Part shown: in pieces, positions 24,011 through 32,409 of the stretch
How the letters are laid out: every line of letters begins with the position of its first letter
Position numbering within the stretch: position 1 is the first letter of the stretch
Notes under the pieces: generated by a model
Seen by the model: the letters and a program-made list of their open reading frames with translations, nothing else
Told to the model about the DNA's origin: nothing
Database searches by the model: none
NCBI GenBank assembly: GCA_900545315.1
Contig: UQYM01000005.1
Span: forward strand, 37,244 to 101,243
Length of the DNA: 64,000 nucleotides
Direction of reading: 5' to 3'
From: an uncultured Alistipes sp.
GTDB lineage: Bacteria; Bacteroidota; Bacteroidia; Bacteroidales; Rikenellaceae
Translations under genes and position numbers: made by a program

Positions 24011-26995
24011 CTATTTCAGTTCGTTGATCTTGCGCAGAGCCTCCTCAACCACCCCGTCATTCTTGTCGGTATATCCATCGACAATACTCTGATAGGTGGC
24101 TTTGGCCTGGAAGGTGTCGTTCTGCTGAACATAAATATCACCAAGAATCAGGAAAGCCTTACCGGTCCAATATTGATACGGCAGGTTCTGTTCAGCCATG
24201 GCAAACACTTCGTTCTCGGCCTCTTTCAGTTTCCCCTGACCATACAGGATCGAGACAATCCGGTAACGGCTCTCAGCCGCCTCACGGGTCCGGGCATCGA
24301 TCACCTTACGATAATATTTCAGGGCTTCGTTGTTGTCACCCTGCGACTGCAGCAGACGAGCTTTGGCAAAATCTGCCTTATGAGTAACCTCAGTAGTTAT
24401 ATAAGGCGAAGCCAACACCTCATCAGCCGCTGCCCCCATAGCAGCCAGATCTCCTCCGGCGATCACCGCAGTCATATATCCGTCGAGAGCTGCAGCGATA
24501 TCGGTCGATTTGACCGCCACTTTGGAGAGGTTCTTATACAGGGCTGCCGCCTGCGAGTAATTTTTGTCTTCAAGTTGCATTTTGGCCGCTTGCTGCAAGG
24601 CCGGAACCTTATATTCGCTGGTAGGCATCGACCCCACCTCCTCGAAGGCGGCTATCGCCCCCTGGCGGTTACCTTCCCGCAGCGAGCAGTCACCCAAAGC
24701 ATAGAGCGCCTCAATTCGGAACGAACCTTTCGGATTTTGCCGCAGGTAGTTGTCCATCAGATTCAATGCTTTGGCATAATCGCCGTTTTGGTAAATTCGA
24801 TTGGCCGCCGCAAACGAGAGGGAATCCCGCTCGACAAGCGTCACATTCATCTCCACACCGCTCGATTTCGCATACGAAACATAACTGTCCACATCGTTGT
24901 TATCCACATAAATGTTGCGTATGCTCAACATCGCATCCTTAGCCTGACGCGAAGAGGGGAATTCGGCAACGATCTGTTTGTAATAGCGGAGCGCCTCGTT
25001 ACTGTTTCCGAGGTTCTGATAGGTCAAACCCAACTGTGACAAGGCCGGTAGATAATAAGGAGAATCGGGATATTTGGCGATCAACCGTTTGAGCACCGAA
25101 GCACCATCGTTGAACTTCTCAGCCTGAACATAGGTACGTCCCAATTCATACATGGCGTCATCCACATAATCGCCCTTGCCACTCGAAACGATGTCGCGCA
25201 ACGCTTCGATCTTGCGATCGCGCTGATCGAGCAATCCGAGCATAACGGCCCGCTGGAACTGGGCATAATCGGTAGCCGGAGCATTCAGACGAATCGCCTG
25301 ATCGTAATTGTTGACAGCCTCACGGTAGTCCCGTTGAGCAAAAGCGGCATCACCCAGTCGGTTGTAGGCATCGGCACGCAGATTGTCCCGCGTCGAATAG
25401 ACCGAAAGGAACTTGTGGAAACTGTTGGCTGCATCGGCCCACCGTTGGGTATTGAAATAGCAATAGCCCAAGTTGTAGTGAGCCACCTTGTTCTCATATT
25501 CCGTACCCGGTGAAAGGGTGATATACTCCTTATACAAAGGAATCGCCTTGGTGTAGTTGCCTTGACGGGCATAGGTCTCCGCACGCCAGAATTTGGTCAA
25601 CGCCGTATATTTGGCATTGAACCGGTTGGCATCCGCTACGTTGAACAACACAAGCGCCTGGTTGTAATCCTCGTTTTGGAAACACTCCAAAGCCCGGAAA
25701 TAGGCGATCTTCTGTTTGGCCGATTTCACATTGTTGTCCGGGTTGCGAATCTGGTTGATTGCCTCATAAGCTGCCTCGTAGTTGCGTGAATTGAAGTAGG
25801 CGGCCAACAGCAATTCGCGAGCCTGATCGATCTGCGGTGAATTGGGATATTGTGTCACATAATTTGACAACGTGGTAATGGCCTCGTTAAAAGCTCCACC
25901 ACCCAACTCATACTGCAATTTACCAGCATTGAGCATGGCCTCGCGACGAATTTCGGGGTTGAAATCTGCAGCATAGGCCTGCGTAAAGGCACGCAGCGCT
26001 TTTTGCTTGTCACCGAGCTTTAGATAGCAGTCTCCCAGATGGAAGGCCGCATTCTGTCCCAGTTCACCCCCTTGTTCAGCCACGGCCGACAGTTGTCCGC
26101 TCGCCTTGGTGTAGTACAGCCGGTTGTAATTGCTGTAACCGGCCAAATAGAGCTCCTCAACACCCATCTTACCTCCAAGACGTTCGTAATTTTCGATCTG
26201 GTCGAGCGCTTCTGCATACATCTGCTTGCGGAAATAGGATTCACTGAGGATCCGGGCAATTTCAATCTTACGCGTCCCGGTTGCCTTGGCCATCAACGGC
26301 ACTCCATGTTCAATCACATAGTCGTAATTGCCCTGACGGAACTCGATCTGCAACAGATAGAACGGTACGATCGGTGCATAAGCCGGCACATCGGCAATCG
26401 ATTTAAAGCCCTCCTTGGCGGCATTCAGATCACCCCGCGAGTAATCGATATAGGATTTATAATAGGTCGCATGAGGAGCGTAGGCAGGATCTTCCGTGCA
26501 CTGCTGAAAATAGGTATAGGCCTCATCGGTATTTCCCGTTTGAAAGGCCGCATACCCCGTACGGAAATAGTACTCATCCTTGCGGGAATAGGGCAACTCG
26601 TTGGGGTTTACGGTCAACAGATGCTCATAGGCCTTTTCATACTCGCCATCCTTTTCGAGAACCGTTCCCAAAGCGAAGTGAATATCGTTCAGATAGATCG
26701 AATTGGGATAATCCTCGACAAAACTTTCGAGCAGATCACGGGCACCGTTTTGTTGCCGTTCTGCCGCACACAATGCAATGTAATAGCGGGTCCGCATCCG
26801 ATAGCCGGCATCGTCGATCGGCATCACCTTCAGAGCCTTCTGAAATTCGATCAACGCCGAACCATACTGCTGACGCTCATAGAGCTCGACCCCTTTGTCA
26901 TAGTGGTACTGCGGCCCACGCTCCATAGCGTTTGCTGGGCCGGCACATACGCTCGCCACAAACAAAGCCGTCGGTATCAACCATTTTCTCTTCAT
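24011..26995 (-). CDS. Large secreted TPR protein (994 residues)
   Basis: Signal peptide at 1-23 (SVCAGPANA), then TPR-type repeats to the C-terminus: HYDKGVELYERQQYGSALIE, YYFRTGYAAFQTGNTDEAYT, NAAFHLGDCYLKLGDKQKAL, VAHYNLGYCYFNTQRWADAA, YRIVSILYGQGKLKEAENEV and many others. This is far longer than ordinary periplasmic TPR adaptors such as YbgF or BamD and could wrap around a partner or span much of the periplasm. It is the first gene of a two-gene unit with the beta-barrel gene. The pairing suggests an envelope assembly or secretion machine, but this is inference. I see no clear promoter in the 320 bp upstream. Confidence 0.88.
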   Translation of the reverse strand: MKRKWLIPTALFVASVCAGPANAMERGPQYHYDKGVELYERQQYGSALIEFQKALKVMPIDDAGYRMRTRYYIALCAAERQQNGARDLLESFVEDYPNSIYLNDIHFALGTVLEKDGEYEKAYEHLLTVNPNELPYSRKDEYYFRTGYAAFQTGNTDEAYTYFQQCTEDPAYAPHATYYKSYIDYSRGDLNAAKEGFKSIADVPAYAPIVPFYLLQIEFRQGNYDYVIEHGVPLMAKATGTRKIEIARILSESYFRKQMYAEALDQIENYERLGGKMGVEELYLAGYSNYNRLYYTKASGQLSAVAEQGGELGQNAAFHLGDCYLKLGDKQKALRAFTQAYAADFNPEIRREAMLNAGKLQYELGGGAFNEAITTLSNYVTQYPNSPQIDQARELLLAAYFNSRNYEAAYEAINQIRNPDNNVKSAKQKIAYFRALECFQNEDYNQALVLFNVADANRFNAKYTALTKFWRAETYARQGNYTKAIPLYKEYITLSPGTEYENKVAHYNLGYCYFNTQRWADAANSFHKFLSVYSTRDNLRADAYNRLGDAAFAQRDYREAVNNYDQAIRLNAPATDYAQFQRAVMLGLLDQRDRKIEALRDIVSSGKGDYVDDAMYELGRTYVQAEKFNDGASVLKRLIAKYPDSPYYLPALSQLGLTYQNLGNSNEALRYYKQIVAEFPSSRQAKDAMLSIRNIYVDNNDVDSYVSYAKSSGVEMNVTLVERDSLSFAAANRIYQNGDYAKALNLMDNYLRQNPKGSFRIEALYALGDCSLREGNRQGAIAAFEEVGSMPTSEYKVPALQQAAKMQLEDKNYSQAAALYKNLSKVAVKSTDIAAALDGYMTAVIAGGDLAAMGAAADEVLASPYITTEVTHKADFAKARLLQSQGDNNEALKYYRKVIDARTREAAESRYRIVSILYGQGKLKEAENEVFAMAEQNLPYQYWTGKAFLILGDIYVQQNDTFQAKATYQSIVDGYTDKNDGVVEEALRKINELK

Positions 26996-27317
26996 ATCGT
27001 CAAATATTTAACGCTGTAACTCTCTTTGTCTGTTCGTCTCTGATCAGATGGGGCATGCTGCGCTCCAATCTTTAGCAACAAATTTCGTATCATAGGGCAG
27101 ATACCAGCCGCTGCACCCTCTCTGGTCAACCTTGCGATCTGCTATCGTCATCTTCCCTGTTTCGTTCGCCCCATCAACTTTGGGCAATCGTCCATCGGGT
27201 TGTTCCCCAACAACAAAAAACCACCCCCTCCACAGACCACTTTGCATCTTCAAGCGCGCCGCTTTCCCCGGCAGAAACCGAAAAGTGACCGATCCCGGAG
27301 CGAGTCCACCTCCCTGC
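26996..27317. other. Non-coding gap between rsmH and the TPR gene
   Basis: No gene supported. In particular there is no ftsL-like frame after rsmH. No clear promoter or terminator is seen. Confidence 0.5.
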
Positions 27318-28235
27318 TTAGCGAGGTTGGGTGGGTTCGAGCTGGGCGATGCGCAATTTGGCACTGCGAGAGCGGGGGTTCCGTTCGATCTCATCGGCAT
27401 CGGGCACAATCGCCTTGCGGGTCAACACCCGAAACGGCGTCAGCACCCGTCCGTAAAAATCCTGCTCGGCCTTTCCCTCGAAATTACCGCTCCGCATAAA
27501 ATTTTTCACCAAACGGTCCTCCAGCGAGTGGTAGGTGATCACCACCAAACGCCCTCCGGGAGCTAACGTCCGTACCGTCTGCTCCAACATCATCTTCAAG
27601 GCCTCCATCTCGCCATTCACCTCGATCCGGATGGCCTGAAAGAGTTTTGCCAAAAATTTACTCTCACCTCCTCGAGGGGTAACGGGAGCAACTGCTTCGA
27701 TCAATTCGTTGATGGTCTCGATCGGGCTGTTACTGCGGCTTCGTTCGATGCACTGCGTAATGCGGTGCGGGGAGTCCAACTCGCCGTAGTCCCGCAACAA
27801 GGCGGTCAACCGCACATGGTCGTAGCTGTTGACCACTTCGGCCGCTGTCAGCTGTGCACGTTGGTTCATCCGCATATCGAGCGGAGCATCGTACCGGAAC
27901 GAAAAGCCCCGCTGCTGCGTATCGAAGTGGTGCGACGACACCCCCAAATCGGCCAAAATGCCATCGACCCGCTCCACGCCCAGATAGCGCAACCAGGTAT
28001 GCATGAAACGGAAATTGCTTTCGACAAAAGTCAACCGGGGATCATCGGGAAGATTGGCCCGCGCATCACGATCCTGATCGAATGCGAACAGACGGCCTTG
28101 AGGTCCCAACCGTTGGAGAATGCCACGCGAGTGTCCACCGCCCCCAAAGGTCAGATCGACATAGACGCCATCTGGCCGGATCTCCAGCCCGTTAAGGCTC
28201 TCTTCAAACAGTACCGGTACGTGATAGACACTCAT
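27318..28235 (-). CDS. rsmH: 16S rRNA (cytosine1402-N4)-methyltransferase
   Basis: 305 residues starting at ATG 28235; the frame continues upstream without stops but overlaps the divergent acyltransferase gene, and the family starts MSVYHVPVLFEESLNGL. SAM-binding motif VDLTFGGGGHSRGIL (about 26-40), ILADLGVSSHHFD, and the C-terminal block VITYHSLEDRLVKNFMR are all typical of RsmH (MraW). It methylates C1402 in the ribosomal decoding centre. The gene is usually the second of the dcw cell-division cluster, after mraZ and before ftsL; neither is here. Confidence 0.95.
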   Translation of the reverse strand: MSVYHVPVLFEESLNGLEIRPDGVYVDLTFGGGGHSRGILQRLGPQGRLFAFDQDRDARANLPDDPRLTFVESNFRFMHTWLRYLGVERVDGILADLGVSSHHFDTQQRGFSFRYDAPLDMRMNQRAQLTAAEVVNSYDHVRLTALLRDYGELDSPHRITQCIERSRSNSPIETINELIEAVAPVTPRGGESKFLAKLFQAIRIEVNGEMEALKMMLEQTVRTLAPGGRLVVITYHSLEDRLVKNFMRSGNFEGKAEQDFYGRVLTPFRVLTRKAIVPDADEIERNPRSRSAKLRIAQLEPTQPR

Positions 28236-28285
28236 ACGGATTTCTTGAAAAAGACGTCGTAAAGGTATAAAAATTACCTGATTTT

Positions 28286-28317
28286 TTGTCGATTGATTCC
28301 TCAATATTCTACCTTTG
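28286..28317 (+). promoter_or_regulatory. Promoter of glsA
   Basis: TTG at 28286-28288, 21-bp spacer, TACCTTTG at 28310-28317. The upstream ATG at 28293 lies inside this promoter, so it cannot be the translation start of a transcript made from it. Confidence 0.78.
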
Positions 28318-28337
28318 TAGGAACAACACTGACCAGC

Positions 28338-29168
28338 GTGCAAACGAACGATATTCTGCAAGTGGATCTGGACAAGGTGATCGCCGACAAGAATCCGCGA
28401 TTGGCCCGTCTTTTGCCCCGTTTTCTGAAGCGCTATCTCAAGCGAATCATTCATCAGGACGAGATCAACCACGTTCTGCGCTCGTTTTCGCACCAGACAC
28501 CTGTCGAATTTATCCGTTCGACCCTCTCCTACATGGAGATCTCTTACCGGGCGGTTGGATTGGAGCAGCTCTCCGACCAGGGGCGTTATCTTTTCGTCTC
28601 GAACCACCCGTTCGGCGGCATGGACGGGATGATGCTCTGCGACGAACTGGACAAACGGTTCGGATCGGGGCGTATCATTGTAAACGACATTTTGATGAAT
28701 CTCAAGCCTTTGGCCCCGCTCTTTGTTCCGGTCAACAAGCACGGACGCCAAAACAGCGACTATCTGCGTTTTTTCCGGGAGGCACTGGCCAGCGATGACC
28801 AGATTGCCACCTTCCCGGCCGGTCTCTGTTCCCGACGCATCGACGGAAAGGTTTGCGACACCAAGTGGAAAAGCAGTTTTGTCAAAAATGCTATTGAAAG
28901 CCAACGGGATATTGTACCGGTCTTTTTCGAAGGGCGACTATCGAACTTTTTTTACAACCTCTCCTCCTTCCGAAAGAGGATCGGCATCAAAGCCAACATC
29001 GAAATGATCTACCTGCCGGATGAGATGTTCAGCCAACACGGACGCCATTTCGACATCCATTTCGGCGCTCCTGTCCCCTGGCAGGAGCTGGCCGCAGCCG
29101 GCTCCGCCTCCCACAACGCCCAGCGTATCCGGGAGATGGTTTATGCAATGGCACCCGAAACAGAGTAG
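28338..29168 (+). CDS. glsA: O-acyltransferase for glycine/serine amino lipids (PlsC-like, GlsA)
   Basis: 276 residues if started at GTG 28338; I prefer this over the ATG at 28293, which falls between the -33 and -7 boxes of a good promoter. The PlsC-type acyltransferase motif is HPFGGMDG within LFVSNHPFGGMDGMMLCDEL; the second block is ATFPAGLCSRR and the third VPVFFEGRLSNFFY. In Bacteroides, GlsA and GlsB together make glycine lipids: GlsB N-acylates glycine with a 3-hydroxy fatty acid and GlsA adds the second fatty acid. glsB follows 87 bp downstream. The symbol is by homology and context. Confidence 0.82.
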   Translation: MQTNDILQVDLDKVIADKNPRLARLLPRFLKRYLKRIIHQDEINHVLRSFSHQTPVEFIRSTLSYMEISYRAVGLEQLSDQGRYLFVSNHPFGGMDGMMLCDELDKRFGSGRIIVNDILMNLKPLAPLFVPVNKHGRQNSDYLRFFREALASDDQIATFPAGLCSRRIDGKVCDTKWKSSFVKNAIESQRDIVPVFFEGRLSNFFYNLSSFRKRIGIKANIEMIYLPDEMFSQHGRHFDIHFGAPVPWQELAAAGSASHNAQRIREMVYAMAPETE

Positions 29169-29225
29169 GTTCTTCACTGAATCAGGAAAAACGGTGCAGA
29201 TGTATGGATTTCTCGCTGATTTATG

Positions 29226-29233
29226 TAATTTTG
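29226..29233 (+). promoter_or_regulatory. Possible internal promoter before glsB
   Basis: TAATTTTG fits TAnnTTTG, 22 bases before the glsB ATG; the -33 box is poor. Confidence 0.35.
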
Positions 29234-29255
29234 TAGCATAGCTAAATACCCATCC

Positions 29256-30164
29256 ATGGAACCCATTATTCCACCTGTGGACCGCAGTTTGATCCTTACT
29301 GAGTTAACCGAGGAGAAGCTGCTTCGCAAAACCAACAACGGTAATAACGAAATCTACGTTGTCACAGCCCAAAACAGTCCGAACATCATGCAAGAGTTGG
29401 GACGTCTGCGCGAACTCTCTTTCCGAGATGCAGGCGGCGGCACCGGAACAGCTGTCGACATCGACGACGAAGACCGAGCCGAGGGGGGATATCAGCAACT
29501 TTTCGTTTGGGACCCCAAAGCCCAGGAGATTGTCGGCGGATACCGCTTTATTGTCTCCCGCACCTCACATCCCAAACACATGTCCACGGAACACTATTTC
29601 CGTTTCAGTGATCGTTTCCGCGACGAGTTTCTACCCTATACGATCGAATTGGGCAGATCGTTTGTTCAGCCGCTCTATCAGGGTATTCGCCAAAATCCCA
29701 AAGGGCTCTATTCGCTCGACAATCTGTGGGACGGACTGGGGGCGTTGGTCATCACCAATCCCGACATGAAGTACTTTTTCGGCAAGGTGACCATGTACGG
29801 AGATTACAATCGGGAGGCACGTGATATTCTACTCTACTTCCTGAAAAAATATTTCCCCGACCACGACAATCTGATTGAAGGGATCTACCCCATCGAGCTG
29901 AAATTCGACACAGAGAAGATGGAGCAGATGTTCTGCGGAGGGAGCTATGCCGAAGATTACAAAATTCTCACCCGCGAGATTCGCAAATGCAAGGAGAATA
30001 TTCCGCCGCTGATCAACTCCTACATGAATATTTCGCCATCGATGCGTGTTTTTGGCACGGTGACCAACCCCGACTTTGGCAATGTGGAAGAGACCGGCAT
30101 CCTGATTACGATCAACGACATCTATCCCGTCAAGTCAGCACGCCACTTCAAAATGGTCAAATAG
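29256..30164 (+). CDS. glsB: Glycine N-acyltransferase, hemolysin-like GNAT (GlsB)
   Basis: 302 residues of the OlsB/hemolysin-like acyltransferase family. Recognisable blocks are LGRLRELSFRDAGGGTG, DEDRAEGGYQQLFVWDPKAQ, IVGGYRFIVSR, TIELGRSFVQPLYQ and GLYSLDNLWDGLGALVITNP. Related enzymes use 3-hydroxyacyl-ACP to N-acylate an amino acid: ornithine for OlsB, glycine for Bacteroides GlsB. With the GlsA-type gene upstream this should make glycine and serine-glycine lipids of the outer envelope. The amino-acid acceptor is inferred from phylum, not visible in the sequence. Confidence 0.85.
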   Translation: MEPIIPPVDRSLILTELTEEKLLRKTNNGNNEIYVVTAQNSPNIMQELGRLRELSFRDAGGGTGTAVDIDDEDRAEGGYQQLFVWDPKAQEIVGGYRFIVSRTSHPKHMSTEHYFRFSDRFRDEFLPYTIELGRSFVQPLYQGIRQNPKGLYSLDNLWDGLGALVITNPDMKYFFGKVTMYGDYNREARDILLYFLKKYFPDHDNLIEGIYPIELKFDTEKMEQMFCGGSYAEDYKILTREIRKCKENIPPLINSYMNISPSMRVFGTVTNPDFGNVEETGILITINDIYPVKSARHFKMVK

Positions 30165-30961
30165 CAATCCAGGGAGAGGGTCAAAGAGGGCCACAGGCGA
30201 AGCTGGATGGAGCCGAATCAGGCTGAATACTGAAAGGGAATAAATGGGGCTGAATGGTGCTGGATAGTGCTGAATGGTATTGGCCCAATTCACACGTTTC
30301 GCGAACTCCACACGTCCCCCCCAATTCCACTCGCTCCCTAATTCCATACAGGCCGCTTTCCACACACGCCTCATGATGCGTCCTTACGACTCCTGCACCC
30401 TCTCGACTTCTTGCACTCCCACAGCGCCGTGCGTTTCCACTGTTCGTTGCACCTCCGAGCTACGCCTTCTTGTGCTCCCGCGACTCTTTGTGCTTCCATC
30501 GTTCGTTGCATCTCCACGACCTTTTGCCACATCGGTTCCTTGCCCTCCGTCAGCTCGTTGCCCGGTATTAGCCATTGTATCGGGGCGGTTTATTTTATTG
30601 GGGCATTCATCCCATGAGTAGTCAGCAATCCCTTGCAATTTGGGTCAGCCATTTTTTTGAGTCGGCCAGATCTTCCTCTTCATTCATTTCATCCATCACG
30701 TTTTTGGAAACCCTCCTTCCCCAACCATCCTTTCGGGGGAAGGATACAAAAAAAGGATACAGCGCCGTCCTCGTACGGTGCACGCCGGTTGCAAACACGG
30801 ATTCAGGGACAATCGAGGCCAACAGAGGCTGACGGCGAGGGACAAACAAAGGACAGAGAAAGAGCAAAGGGCCTCAGATACAATCAAATTTTACCTCCCA
30901 ATTCCCGCACGTACCGAGCAAACGCCCCGAGGCAGAACTTTTCCACATAAAAGCAGCATAA
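30165..30961. other. Long non-coding gap with degenerate repeats
   Basis: About 800 bp without a supported gene between convergent glsB and tatC. It is built partly of short diverged repeats: a 10-mer three times (30249-30278) and two 22-bp units 59 bp apart (30435-30456 and 30494-30515, 19 of 22 identical). From about 30281 to 30570 the plus strand is C-rich. Confidence 0.6.
30249..30278. repeat. Tandem 10-mer, three units
   Basis: GCTGAATGGT, GCTGGATAGT, GCTGAATGGT in a row; further single GCTGAAT words occur just upstream. Confidence 0.8.
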
Positions 30962-30979
30962 AAGCAGCATAAAAGCAGC
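30947..30979. repeat. Tandem 11-mer, three exact units
   Basis: ATAAAAGCAGC three times; the last unit forms the outer part of the tatC terminator stem. Confidence 0.92.
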
Positions 30980-31013
30980 AGGGCGCACAGATTACTGTGT
31001 GCCCTGCTGCTTT
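30962..31013 (-). terminator. Terminator of tatA-tatC
   Basis: 19-bp stem with one G-U-type mismatch (30972-30990 with 30995-31013), ATTA loop, followed on the minus strand by TTTTAT. A TTTATT on the plus side may let it act in both directions. It lies 110 bases past the tatC stop. Confidence 0.82.
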
Positions 31014-31125
31014 ATTGGTCGTGCAGATCTCTCCGATTTACCCTCTGTCTGCTTTTCTTCACACGTTATAGCGAATATGAATTTTTCCGCCTTGTCATGC
31101 CGCCCGAATCGTCCGGCTATTCCGA

Positions 31126-31998
31126 TTATTCCGATGGTGAGGTCTCATCCTGAGACTGCACCACAGCATATTCAGCCTCTTCTCGCGCCATTTTGCGCTC
31201 TACACGAGCCGCCAACAGGATACTGAACTCATAGAGCCCATACAACGGAACCACTACCAAGAACAGGCTGAATATATCGGGAGGAGTAATAATTGCCGAA
31301 ATGACCAGCAGCAGCACCAATGCATGTCGACGATAACGTTTCAGGAACGAAGCGGTAATCAGTCCCATCCGGGCCAAGAAATAGACCAACAGAGGCAGTT
31401 GAAACACCACAGCGCAGGCAATTGACACGCTCAACACGGTCGTCAAATACGAACGGATATCGATCATGTTCGTAATATCAGGGCTTGCTTGGTAGCCGGC
31501 AAAGAAACTGATTGAAAGCGGGGCGATCAGGAAATAGCCAAAAGCCAGACCGGAAAAGAAGCACAAAGAGACGTAAAATACGAACATTCGGCTTTTTTGC
31601 CGTTCACGTGGGGTAAGGGCCGGTACGACAAAACGCCACAGTTCCCACAGCAAATAGGGCACAGCAACTGCCACGGCGGTTGCGAAAGCGACCTGCATAT
31701 GCAAATTGAACTGTCCGGCCAAAGCTGTGTTGACCATATTGATTTTCACCTGGTTGATACAGATACGGCTATCCCCAAAAATCCAGTGGGAGAGGTCACA
31801 CAGCCAGCGGTTTGTCGGGAAGTTGGGTGATTGCGGGCCCATCAGCACCCAGTCGATGATATACTTCTTTCCGATGAAAGCGGCTATCATCACCACGACC
31901 AGAGCCATCACCCCCCGAACCAGATGCGGGCGTAACGCTTCGATATGTTCAAAAAAAGTCATCTCGGTATCGGATGACTTTTCCCTTTTATCGGACAT
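31126..31998 (-). CDS. tatC: Sec-independent protein translocase TatC
   Basis: 290 residues, start MSDKREKSSDTEMTFFEHIEALR; the E-H-x-x-x-L-R pattern near residue 17 is the conserved TatC N-terminus. Six hydrophobic segments follow, including VMALVVVMIAAFIGKKYI, a segment with the P..LWELWRFV.PAL motif, ISIACAVVFQLPLLVYFLAR and VISAIITPPDIFSLFLVVVP. TatC binds the twin-arginine signal peptide and recruits TatA. The periplasmic loop between the first two helices is longer than in E. coli, as in other Bacteroidota. Encoded 33 bp after tatA. Confidence 0.96.
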   Translation of the reverse strand: MSDKREKSSDTEMTFFEHIEALRPHLVRGVMALVVVMIAAFIGKKYIIDWVLMGPQSPNFPTNRWLCDLSHWIFGDSRICINQVKINMVNTALAGQFNLHMQVAFATAVAVAVPYLLWELWRFVVPALTPRERQKSRMFVFYVSLCFFSGLAFGYFLIAPLSISFFAGYQASPDITNMIDIRSYLTTVLSVSIACAVVFQLPLLVYFLARMGLITASFLKRYRRHALVLLLVISAIITPPDIFSLFLVVVPLYGLYEFSILLAARVERKMAREEAEYAVVQSQDETSPSE

Positions 31999-32031
31999 GA
32001 TTTACATTACAAATGAATCGGTTCTGTCTGC

Positions 32032-32259
32032 TTATTTGGTCTGCTCGTCTTTGGATTCGTTTTTTGAAGCAGTTGTTTCGTTGGTATTTTCAGCGGTATA
32101 ATCTCTGTTGACAGCATCTTTAAACTCCTTGACTCCGCGTCCCATTCCACGCATCAGTTCAGGAATTTTCTTACCGCCAAAAAGGAGAATTACCACCAAC
32201 ACGATAACCAGTAACTGCCAAGGACCGATAACGCCCATTGGCAACATGAATGCTAACAT
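32032..32259 (-). CDS. tatA: Twin-arginine translocase subunit TatA
   Basis: 75 residues. One transmembrane helix (LLVIVLVVILLFGGKKIPEL), the FGGKKIPEL hinge, then an amphipathic helix (MRGMGRGVKEFKDAV) and a polar, acidic tail. This is the pore-forming TatA of a two-gene TatA-TatC system; no separate TatB is present. The ATG at 32259 is used, though 32247 or 32238 are possible because the first seven residues are not conserved in the family. Confidence 0.93.
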   Translation of the reverse strand: MLAFMLPMGVIGPWQLLVIVLVVILLFGGKKIPELMRGMGRGVKEFKDAVNRDYTAENTNETTASKNESKDEQTK

Positions 32260-32308
32260 ATATTCAAATGTTTTGGGTTAAATTCAAGGAACTGCATCTA
32301 CTGCAACG

Positions 32309-32316
32309 CAAATATA
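32309..32316 (-). promoter_or_regulatory. Candidate -7 box of the tat operon
   Basis: TATATTTG on the minus strand, 50 bases before the tatA ATG. No good -33 partner. Confidence 0.5.
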
Positions 32317-32344
32317 ACATAAAAAATTTGATTACCATCCCTTT

Positions 32345-32388
32345 GAAAAAAATTGGCGCCCAATCCGGATCGTACCGGATCGGGCGCC
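32345..32388 (-). terminator. Terminator of the rhamnosidase gene
   Basis: 14-bp stem with one mismatch (32355-32368 with 32375-32388), T-run on the minus strand, 20 bases after the stop. Confidence 0.93.
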
Positions 32389-32409
32389 GCTATCACGAGA
32401 CAGGCCTAA

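Noticed and set aside
28236..28904. N-terminal extension of the rsmH frame
   Set aside because: It is antisense to glsA, crosses its promoter, and the RsmH family begins at the ATG at 28235.
30947..30979. CRISPR-like array from the three 11-mers
   Set aside because: Units are contiguous with no spacers and no cas genes are present anywhere in the window.
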